NCBI GenBank assembly: GCA_947441745.1
Contig: CANEUJ010000096.1
Location: 1 to 6,275 of the forward strand
Length of the DNA stretch: 6,275 nt
Source of the DNA: Neisseriaceae bacterium
GTDB taxonomy: Bacteria > Pseudomonadota > Gammaproteobacteria > Burkholderiales > UBA11063
Reading direction: 5' to 3'
Shown here in pieces: positions 1 to 5,939 of the stretch (positions are counted from its first letter, which is position 1; every line of letters starts with the position of its first letter). The translations under genes and the position numbers were made by a program. Under the pieces are notes generated by a model that did not search any database, had not been told where the DNA came from, and saw only the letters and a list, made by a program, of their open reading frames with translations.

Positions 1-29
1 CCATCCACTTAAGTGTATTAAGTGGATGG
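1..29. repeat. Perfect 12-bp inverted repeat at the left edge
   Basis: Arms 1-12 (CCATCCACTTAA) and 18-29 pair perfectly around a 5-base loop. The left arm also contains part of a self-complementary 10-mer, CACTTAAGTG, at 6-15, so two alternative foldings exist. No T-run follows on the + strand. A T-run serving the other strand would lie outside the window. It could be part of a terminator, a dispersed intergenic repeat or the end of a mobile element; the window edge prevents a choice. Confidence 0.6.
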
Positions 30-47
30 CATGATAAATTCGTAACT

Positions 48-78
48 ATAAAACCCCTAACTAAATTAGGGGTTTTAT
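48..78. terminator. Strong bidirectional rho-independent terminator
   Basis: A perfect 13-bp stem (48-60 with 66-78) has a 5-base loop (ctaaa). Four G:C pairs sit in the middle, with an A-tract on the left arm and TTTTAT at the end of the right arm, so it can work in either direction. It most likely ends a gene lying left of the window and insulates the metal-binding protein gene from read-through. Confidence 0.8.
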
Positions 79-167
79 GCTAATATCAAAAAAGAACTAA
101 TTTTGACACAATATCTGAAGCAGAAATTACGTATTTTGTAAAATTTTATTCCACCACTATCAATTTA

Positions 168-182
168 TGTTACAATGTAACA
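168..182. promoter_or_regulatory. Zur-like operator overlapping an extended -10 promoter
   Basis: TGTTAC-AAT-GTAACA is a perfect 6-bp palindrome with a 3-base centre. It resembles the core of the gammaproteobacterial Zur box (TGTTATANTATAACA, from memory), differing by one symmetrical change in each half. The outer flanks do not match that consensus. Its left part also reads TGtTACAAT (168-176), a complete extended -10 element, which would place transcription start near 183 and give a leader of about 35 bases. No good -35 lies at the usual distance. A repressor here would block RNA polymerase directly. Zur is inferred from motif shape and from the downstream gene; another Fur-family regulator is possible. 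Confidence 0.6.
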
Positions 183-206
183 CTCTTGTGTATTTTTTTT
201 TAAAAA

Positions 207-212
207 AAAGGA
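207..212 (+). promoter_or_regulatory. Ribosome binding site fixing the start of the metal-binding protein
   Basis: AAAGGA lies 5 bases before the ATG at 218. It decides between that start and an in-frame ATG at 167, which would add 17 residues, lacks a comparable site and overlaps the operator. Only the 218 start puts a normal signal peptide at the N-terminus. Confidence 0.8.
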
Positions 213-217
213 TTATT

Positions 218-1072
218 ATGTTAAAAAAAAGTTTGGCATGTGGTTTAGCTGTTCTATCGATTGGACTTGCTAATGCTACTTCTATAAAGATTGTTGCAGC
301 TGAGAATTTTTATGGTGAATTGGCAACTGAAATTGGTGGCAAAAATATTGAAGTACAAAGTATCATTACGAATCCTGATGCTGATCCACATTTATTTACA
401 ACATCTCCATCAATAAGTAAAGCTTTATCATCAGCCCAAATTATAATTTATAATGGTGCTGATTATGACCCATGGATGGAGCAGTTATTAAAATCAATAA
501 ATAATAAAAAGGTAATTATAATTAATGTAGCTGATCTTATGGGGATTAAATCTGGGGCTAATCCACATATTTGGTATAAATTAGACACATTTCCAATATT
601 AGCCAAAGAGCTTACAAAACAAATCAAGTCAATAGATCCAAAAGCACAAATTGATTTGAACTTAAAACAATTTCTAAAAGAGAACCAACAAGTAGCACTA
701 AAAGTGCATAATATCAAAGTTAAACATCATGGCGTATCTGTGACGGCTACCGAACCCGTATTTGGATATATGGCTAGTGATATGGGACTATCTATGCAAG
801 GAATTGATTTTCAGTGGAAAATCATGAATGACACTGAGCCAAGTCCTCAAATGCTAGTAGCATATGAGGCTCTTCTGAAAAATCACAAAGTAAGCATTCT
901 TTTCTACAACAAGCAAGTAACAGATTCAACTACTAAAAACATCCTAAAACTTGCACAAGATAATAAAATTCAAGTAGTAGGTGTAAATGAAACAATGCCT
1001 AAAAATACCAAAATTAACAAATGGTTATTAGACGCAATTAATAATACTAACAACGCCTTAGAAGCTAAATAA
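218..1072 (+). CDS. Periplasmic zinc/manganese-type metal-binding protein of an ABC transporter (ZnuA/TroA family)
   Basis: This protein of 284 aa should capture a divalent metal in the periplasm and deliver it to an ABC importer. A signal peptide covers residues 1-20 (MLKK, hydrophobic core, ANA before the cut). Family landmarks are DPHLF with His58, NPHIW with His117, TEPVFGYM with Glu179 and VNETMP with Glu258. In E. coli ZnuA the third ligand is His, whereas Mn-binding PsaA has a Glu there and an Asp as the fourth. The His-rich loop of many ZnuA proteins is absent. The ligand set is thus H-H-E-E, and the metal (Zn, Mn or other) is not settled by sequence. The gene stands alone between terminators, without permease or ATPase genes nearby. 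A Zur-like operator upstream favours zinc. The family is confident; the name znuA is withheld because of the ligands. Confidence 0.88.
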   Translation: MLKKSLACGLAVLSIGLANATSIKIVAAENFYGELATEIGGKNIEVQSIITNPDADPHLFTTSPSISKALSSAQIIIYNGADYDPWMEQLLKSINNKKVIIINVADLMGIKSGANPHIWYKLDTFPILAKELTKQIKSIDPKAQIDLNLKQFLKENQQVALKVHNIKVKHHGVSVTATEPVFGYMASDMGLSMQGIDFQWKIMNDTEPSPQMLVAYEALLKNHKVSILFYNKQVTDSTTKNILKLAQDNKIQVVGVNETMPKNTKINKWLLDAINNTNNALEAK

Positions 1073-1104
1073 CAAACAGTGCTATATAAGCCTTAACTAT
1101 TCTT

Positions 1105-1130
1105 GGCGGGTAAAAATCTCGCCTTAATTT
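1105..1130 (+). terminator. Weak terminator after the metal-binding protein gene
   Basis: GGCGGG (1105-1110) pairs with CTCGCC (1118-1123), including one G-U wobble, around a 7-base A-rich loop and followed by TTAATTT. The stem is short and the T-tract is interrupted, so some read-through into kbl is plausible. Confidence 0.5.
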
Positions 1131-1170
1131 ATAAAACCCATACTTCATAAAACTATCATAAATAAGAACA

Positions 1171-1179
1171 TGATACAAT
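1171..1179 (+). promoter_or_regulatory. Extended -10 promoter for the kbl operon
   Basis: TGaTACAAT is a full extended -10 element, with transcription predicted to start near 1186 and a leader of about 24 bases. No convincing -35 hexamer is found 16-18 bases upstream, where the sequence is A/T-rich. The hexamer is the same TACAAT as in the promoter of the metal-binding gene. A strong Shine-Dalgarno, AGGGAG at 1198-1203, precedes the ATG by 6 bases. Confidence 0.6.
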
Positions 1180-1209
1180 ACGGGATATTAAAGTTTTAGG
1201 GAGTTTGTA

Positions 1210-2406
1210 ATGGAACACAAATTTTATACTTCAGTTGACAAAATAATTCAATCAATTAATGATGATAATCTATTAAAAACTGAACGTATTATTAAAACCC
1301 CACAATCACCAAGTTTAACTCTATCCAATGGCAAAGAAATGCTTAATTTTTGTGCTAATAATTATCTAGGCTTAGCTGATGATCAAGAATTGATAAATAC
1401 TGCAAAAACCGCCTTAGATGAGTATGGCTATGGCGTGGCATCGGTTCGCTTTATATGTGGCACTCAAACTATTCATAAAGAACTAGAAAAATCAATCAGT
1501 GATTTCTTAGGTTATGAAGATACTATACTTTATGGCTCATGTTTTGATGCTAATGGTGGCTTATTTGAAACACTACTTAGTGATGAAGATGCAATTATTT
1601 CCGATGAATTAAACCATGCGTCAATAATTGATGGTATTCGCTTATGTAAAGCCAAACGTTTTCGCTATAAAAACAACAATATGACAGATCTTGAAGCACA
1701 ATTAATTGCGGCTGATATGGCAGGTGCAAGATTTAAAATGATTGCAACTGATGGTGTGTTTTCTATGGATGGAGTTATAGCCAATCTAAAAGGAATATGT
1801 GATTTAGCTGATAAATACAATGCTATTGTTATGGTTGATGATTCACATGCAACGGGTTTTGTAGGTATTAATGGTCGTGGCACGCCTGAATTTTGTGGTG
1901 TTGAAGGTCGTATTGATATTATAACAGGTACTTTAGGTAAAGCTCTTGGTGGGGCTTCAGGTGGCTATATTAGTAGTCGGAAAAATGTAGTGAAACTACT
2001 TCGTAATAAATCACGTCCATACTTATTTTCAAATTCTCTAGCACCAGTAATCACTGCAACCACAATTAAAGTATTACAAAAGGTTAAACAATCAAATGCA
2101 CTTCGCGAACAGTTAGACCAAAACAAAAAACAATTTCGTGATGGTCTAAGTAAAGCAGGATTTGATTTAATCCCTGGAGAGCATCCGATTATCCCAGTTA
2201 TGTTATATGAAGAAAAACTTGCTGTTACTTTTGCAGAAAAACTACTTGAGCATGGAATATATGTAATTCCATTTTCATTTCCTGTAGTATCTAAAACTCG
2301 AGCTCGTATTCGAACCCAAATGTCTGCAAAACACACCCCTGAACAAATAGATAAAGCAATTAAAGCTTTTACCGCAGTTGGAATGGAACTAGGAATTATA
2401 AAATAA
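1210..2406 (+). CDS. kbl: 2-amino-3-ketobutyrate CoA ligase (glycine C-acetyltransferase)
   Basis: This cytoplasmic PLP enzyme cleaves 2-amino-3-ketobutyrate with CoA to glycine and acetyl-CoA, the second step of threonine degradation. It belongs to the alpha-oxoamine synthase group of fold-type I aminotransferases. At 398 aa it has the same length as the E. coli enzyme, and key residues fall at the same numbers: His136 in DELNHAS (ring stacking), Ser185 in DGVFSMDG, Asp210 and His213 in VDDSHATG, Lys244 in TLGKALGG (Schiff base) and Arg368 in RIRTQ (carboxylate binding). No active-site residue appears lost. It is the first gene of a + strand operon and is followed 28 bases later by tdh, the enzyme supplying its unstable substrate. 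The related enzymes BioF, HemA and serine palmitoyltransferase are less likely given the tdh neighbour and the close match. Confidence 0.97.
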   Translation: MEHKFYTSVDKIIQSINDDNLLKTERIIKTPQSPSLTLSNGKEMLNFCANNYLGLADDQELINTAKTALDEYGYGVASVRFICGTQTIHKELEKSISDFLGYEDTILYGSCFDANGGLFETLLSDEDAIISDELNHASIIDGIRLCKAKRFRYKNNNMTDLEAQLIAADMAGARFKMIATDGVFSMDGVIANLKGICDLADKYNAIVMVDDSHATGFVGINGRGTPEFCGVEGRIDIITGTLGKALGGASGGYISSRKNVVKLLRNKSRPYLFSNSLAPVITATTIKVLQKVKQSNALREQLDQNKKQFRDGLSKAGFDLIPGEHPIIPVMLYEEKLAVTFAEKLLEHGIYVIPFSFPVVSKTRARIRTQMSAKHTPEQIDKAIKAFTAVGMELGIIK

Positions 2407-2434
2407 CTTCTAATTTAGTTAAGGAAAATTAATA

Positions 2435-3499
2435 ATGACAACGATGAAAGCTTTGATAAAAAGCAAACGTGAACCTGGGATATGGATGGGTGAAGTTGAA
2501 ATACCTACTATTTTAAATAATGAAGTTTTGATTAAGATCAAAAAGACCGCTATTTGTGGTACCGATTTACATATTTATAAATGGGACGATTGGGCACAAA
2601 AAACTATACCAACCCCTATGCATGTAGGTCACGAATTTGTTGGTGAGATTGTAGAAATTGGTAGTAATGTAACACAAAATCTTAAAATTGGAGATCGCGT
2701 ATCTGGTGAAGGACATATTGTCTGTGGGCACTGTCGCAACTGTCGTGCTGGTACATTTCATTTATGCCCAAATACAATTGGCGTTGGTGTTAATCGACCT
2801 GGTGCTTTTGCAGAGTTTTTAGCAATTCCAGCATTTAATGTATTTAAACTGCCAGATTATATAACTGATGATGTAGCAAGTATGCTTGATCCTTTTGGAA
2901 ATGCAGTACATACAGCATTATCATTTAATTTGATTGGTGAAGATGTTTTAATTACTGGAGCTGGCCCAATAGGTGCAATGGCTGTTGCAATTTGCAAAAA
3001 AGTTGGAGCAAAAAATGTTATTATTACTGATGTCAATGATTACCGCTTAGATCTTGCTAAAAAAATGGGTGCTGATGCTGCAGTTAATGTTAGTGATTGT
3101 AAAACCGCCTTAGAAGTAGATACAAAAATCAGGACGGTTATGAAACAGCTTGGCATGGAAGAAGGTTTTGATGTTGGACTTGAAATGTCTGGAATTGAGT
3201 CTGCGATTCATTCAATGGTTGATTTGATGATTAATGGTGGCAAAATTGCTATGCTTGGAATTAGTGGTAAAAACGTTGCCATTGATTGGGATAAATTAGT
3301 ATTTAAAGGTCTAACACTCAAGGGTATATACGGACGCGAAATGTTTGAAACTTGGTACAAAATGGTATCACTTGTAAAAGCTGGGCTTGATGTTGAACCA
3401 ATAATTACCCACCGTATGCCTGTCAAAGATTATATAGATGGATTTGAGCTTATGAAGTCTGGTATTTGTGGTAAAGTCATTCTTGATTGGGAAAGCTAA
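2435..3499 (+). CDS. tdh: L-threonine 3-dehydrogenase
   Basis: This is a zinc-dependent medium-chain dehydrogenase that oxidises L-threonine with NAD+ to 2-amino-3-ketobutyrate, which Kbl then uses. Visible features are the catalytic zinc region with Cys41 (AICGTD) and His66-Glu67 (VGHEF), four structural-zinc cysteines at 97, 100, 103 and 111, the Rossmann motif GAGPIG at 175-180 and Asp199 in IITDV at the strand end that selects NAD+ over NADP+. Its 354 aa exceed the E. coli protein (341) by three N-terminal residues, an insertion of about eight near residues 222-230 and a short C-terminal addition. The start at 2435 has AAGGAAA at 2421-2427 at good spacing; the Met at residue 4 would sit too far from it. 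The stop overlaps the ribosome binding site of the next gene, suggesting coupled translation. Confidence 0.97.
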   Translation: MTTMKALIKSKREPGIWMGEVEIPTILNNEVLIKIKKTAICGTDLHIYKWDDWAQKTIPTPMHVGHEFVGEIVEIGSNVTQNLKIGDRVSGEGHIVCGHCRNCRAGTFHLCPNTIGVGVNRPGAFAEFLAIPAFNVFKLPDYITDDVASMLDPFGNAVHTALSFNLIGEDVLITGAGPIGAMAVAICKKVGAKNVIITDVNDYRLDLAKKMGADAAVNVSDCKTALEVDTKIRTVMKQLGMEEGFDVGLEMSGIESAIHSMVDLMINGGKIAMLGISGKNVAIDWDKLVFKGLTLKGIYGREMFETWYKMVSLVKAGLDVEPIITHRMPVKDYIDGFELMKSGICGKVILDWES

Positions 3500-3510
3500 A
3501 AGGTTTATAA

Positions 3511-4149
3511 ATGCTTAAAATTTTTCTAGCGATGATGGTGCTTCAGTTTGGAGCTCTTATTCTACCTGGCCCTGATTTTGCAATTGTATTTAGAAATAGT
3601 ATAATTAAAGGCAAACGAGCTGGGTTTTTTTGTGCGTGTGGTATTGCTGTTGCGATTTTAATAAATACTTTAATAACATATTTTATTGGTAGTGCTTTAT
3701 ATCTAAAACATCATCTACTATATTTATGCTTCATTGGCTGTGGCTTATTCTACTTGTTTTATATTAGTTTTTCTTTAATTCACAACTTCTGGTTATTACA
3801 TAAACAAGAGGTTCAAGACATAGCTACAATTGCATCAAATATAAATAACAATTCATTTATGAGCGGATTACTAACAAATCTATCTAACATGAAAGCTATA
3901 GTATTCTTTAGTGCTTTATTACCTTTTGCTAATGCGCTTAATACATACTTTAAAATTTTAGCTTGGTTTGGGATGAGTTTTTCAGCTTTAGCTTGGTTTT
4001 CATTTATAACAATTATGTTTGGTAACAAAAAAGTACGCTTGGCATTTATTGCTAAAATTCATATTTTTGAACTCATAATTGGTATTGCAATATTCTTTTT
4101 TGCAAGTGTAATTTTTTATCAAGCGATCTATAAATACTTCATACATTAA
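3511..4149 (+). CDS. LysE/RhtB-family amino-acid exporter
   Basis: This inner-membrane protein of 212 aa, the normal family length, probably exports an amino acid using the proton gradient. About six hydrophobic segments are seen, near residues 3-18, 38-62, 68-93, 115-140, 146-170 and 183-208. The family signature PGPDF is at 19-23, followed by the basic stretch KGKRAGF at 33-39. The second conserved motif, usually NPKA, reads NMKA at 126-129, so the proline is replaced by methionine. The gene starts 11 bases after tdh and its AAAAGG site overlaps the tdh stop. Co-transcription with threonine-degrading enzymes makes threonine, homoserine or glycine plausible substrates, but LysE-family specificity cannot be read from sequence and no rht symbol is assigned. 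Confidence 0.87.
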   Translation: MLKIFLAMMVLQFGALILPGPDFAIVFRNSIIKGKRAGFFCACGIAVAILINTLITYFIGSALYLKHHLLYLCFIGCGLFYLFYISFSLIHNFWLLHKQEVQDIATIASNINNNSFMSGLLTNLSNMKAIVFFSALLPFANALNTYFKILAWFGMSFSALAWFSFITIMFGNKKVRLAFIAKIHIFELIIGIAIFFFASVIFYQAIYKYFIH

Positions 4150-4171
4150 ACTAATTTGAAAAGGTATATAA

Positions 4172-5776
4172 ATGAATAAAAGTTTATTTTTCTTATTAAT
4201 GGTCGGACTAATTAGTATTAATAGCTGTAGTCAAAATAAAAAAAATAGGGCAAATATTCTATTAGTTGATGTTAATGCAGAACCTGCATCATTAGACCCA
4301 CAAAAAGCTGAGGATGCACAAGAGTTTCGGGTTACCAATGACTTATTTGCTGGACTTGTTGATTATGATCAAACTAATAAACCAATTCCTGGTATGGCTT
4401 CATCTTGGGATATTAGTGATGATGGTAAAACCTTTACTTTTCATTTAAGACCTAACCTAAAATTCTCTGATGGTACACCTATTACTGCAAATGACTTTGT
4501 CTATACATATGAACGTTTAGTTGATCCCAAAACTGCATCTGCATATAATTTTTTATTAGCGGGAGTTGTTAATGCCAATGCCATTATGAAAGGCACCAAA
4601 CCTGCTACTAGTCTTGGTGTATCAGCTTCTGACCCACATACTTTTGTAGTAAATCTGGAACGTCCAATGAGTGAATTTCTAACTTATATAACTGCTAATG
4701 CTGTATCAGTAGTGCCTCAAAAAACCATTGAACAATTTGGACTTGCTTGGACAGATCCTAAAAATATTGTTACCTCTGGTGCATATACTCTAAAAGAGCA
4801 TATAGTAAATGGTTATATTGAAGCTGAAAAAAATATCAACTACTATGATGCAAACAGTGTACATATCGATAAAGTAAAATATTTTCCATATACTGATACT
4901 AATGTAAGCTTATCAAATTATGAAACAGATAATTTGGATACTACTTGGAAGAATATTCCAATAGATAGATTTGCTTCAATTCAAGAGAAATACAAAAACG
5001 AACTTCATGTAACTCCATCTGAAAGAAGTATTCATTTAAGTTTTAATCTCAAACTTCCTAAATACGCTAATAATCTAAAACTGCGTAAAGCTTTATCTAT
5101 GGCTGTTGATAGAGATGTTCTTACCAAAGAAGTCTTAAAATCAGGACAACAACCTTTGTACTCTATCGTAACTCCAACTATTGAAAATGGGAAATATGCC
5201 GATACAAAATATGAATGGGCATCTTTGCCACGAGATAAACAAATAGCCGAAGCCAAAAAACTATTTGTCGAAGCAGGATATGGGGCAAACCATCCACTAA
5301 ATGTTTCAATTTTAACATTTACCAATGATCAGAACAAAAAAATCTGTCTAGCTATTGCTGCCATGTGGAAATCTGTACTTGGAATTGATACTACACTTGA
5401 TATTAAAGAAATGAAATCATGGATTGCTAGTGGTCATAAGGGGGATTTTGATATTCGCTTAAGTACTTGGGGTGCAGATTATAATTCAGTAACTACCTAT
5501 ACCCCACTTTATCAATGTGGTAATGGTAATAATTTCTCCAATTATTGTAGTAAAGATTATGAAGCTAAGATTAATACAGCACAAAATACTATTGATGCAA
5601 ATGCTCAAATAATCGCTTATAAATCAGCGATCAATACCGTGCTTAATGATTACCCTGTAGTGCCATTAATAGAGCCATCACAGCAACGCTTAGTAAAACC
5701 TAGAGTACATAGCTATCAAATTGAAGATAATTATCTGGATAACGTGCAAAGTAAATGGATAACTCTAGGCAATTGA
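4172..5776 (+). CDS. OppA-like peptide-binding lipoprotein (SBP_bac_5 family)
   Basis: This is the substrate-binding component of an oligopeptide-type ABC importer, 534 aa. The N-terminus is a lipoprotein signal with a hydrophobic stretch and INSC, giving Cys19 as the lipidation site; the Asn at -2 is unusual and Ser20 at +2 does not mark inner-membrane retention. Family landmarks are EPASLDPQ (37-44), LFAGLVDYD (58-66), LRPNLKFSDGTPITANDFV (92-110), SGAYTL (202-207), RKALSMAVDRD (305-315) and WGADYN (433-438). Asp436 matches the E. coli OppA aspartate that holds the peptide amino group. Cys449 and Cys459 could form a disulfide. It is last in the kbl-tdh-exporter run, 22 bases after the exporter, with AAAAGG at 4159-4164. 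No oppBCDF genes follow, so it must share a transporter encoded elsewhere or act otherwise. The ligand (peptide or, less likely, another small molecule) is not proven. Confidence 0.88.
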   Translation: MNKSLFFLLMVGLISINSCSQNKKNRANILLVDVNAEPASLDPQKAEDAQEFRVTNDLFAGLVDYDQTNKPIPGMASSWDISDDGKTFTFHLRPNLKFSDGTPITANDFVYTYERLVDPKTASAYNFLLAGVVNANAIMKGTKPATSLGVSASDPHTFVVNLERPMSEFLTYITANAVSVVPQKTIEQFGLAWTDPKNIVTSGAYTLKEHIVNGYIEAEKNINYYDANSVHIDKVKYFPYTDTNVSLSNYETDNLDTTWKNIPIDRFASIQEKYKNELHVTPSERSIHLSFNLKLPKYANNLKLRKALSMAVDRDVLTKEVLKSGQQPLYSIVTPTIENGKYADTKYEWASLPRDKQIAEAKKLFVEAGYGANHPLNVSILTFTNDQNKKICLAIAAMWKSVLGIDTTLDIKEMKSWIASGHKGDFDIRLSTWGADYNSVTTYTPLYQCGNGNNFSNYCSKDYEAKINTAQNTIDANAQIIAYKSAINTVLNDYPVVPLIEPSQQRLVKPRVHSYQIEDNYLDNVQSKWITLGN

Positions 5777-5807
5777 CTTTATTACTACTTGAATTACTCA
5801 TAAGAAA

Positions 5808-5830
5808 TTAACCCGAATTAAACTGGTTAA
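5808..5830. repeat. Short inverted repeat after the OppA-like gene
   Basis: TTAACC (5808-5813) and GGTTAA (5825-5830) form a 6-bp stem with an 11-base loop and no T-run. It may add RNA 3'-end structure before the main terminator, or be chance in AT-rich DNA. Confidence 0.3.
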
Positions 5831-5862
5831 GATTGGTTTGACATATTTATATATTTTAAATA

Positions 5863-5906
5863 ACTACCTAAGTTATCTAAAACTCTCTCAGGTAGTATTT
5901 TTATTT
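5863..5906. terminator. Bidirectional terminator between converging genes
   Basis: ACTACCT (5863-5869) pairs with AGGTAGT (5890-5896). Inside, AGTT (5871-5874) pairs with AACT (5881-5884), leaving a short bulge. On the + strand ATTTTTATTT follows; on the - strand the hairpin is followed by TTATTTAAAATATA. It can therefore end both the kbl operon and the opposing symporter gene. Confidence 0.7.
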
Positions 5907-5939
5907 GCTAGTAGGCAAAACTTATAGAATGATAAATAT

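Noticed and set aside
103..108. Perfect TTGACA -35 hexamer upstream of the metal-binding gene.
   Set aside because: No acceptable -10 lies 15-19 bases downstream; the extended -10 at 168-176 is too far to pair with it.
167..217. In-frame upstream ATG at 167 extending the metal-binding protein by 17 residues.
   Set aside because: It overlaps the operator and promoter, has no ribosome binding site and would bury the signal peptide; the ATG at 218 has AAAGGA 5 bases upstream.
1965..2336. Open frame of 123 codons on the minus strand within kbl.
   Set aside because: It lies entirely antisense to a strongly conserved enzyme gene, and its translation has no recognisable domain.
5032..5325. Open frame of 97 codons on the minus strand within the OppA-like gene.
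   Set aside because: Antisense shadow of a well-supported gene with no recognisable protein features.
5838..5843. Perfect TTGACA between the OppA-like gene and the terminator, hinting at a small RNA.
   Set aside because: The sequence 16-18 bases downstream (around TAACTA) is a poor -10 and transcription would run straight into the hairpin at 5863.
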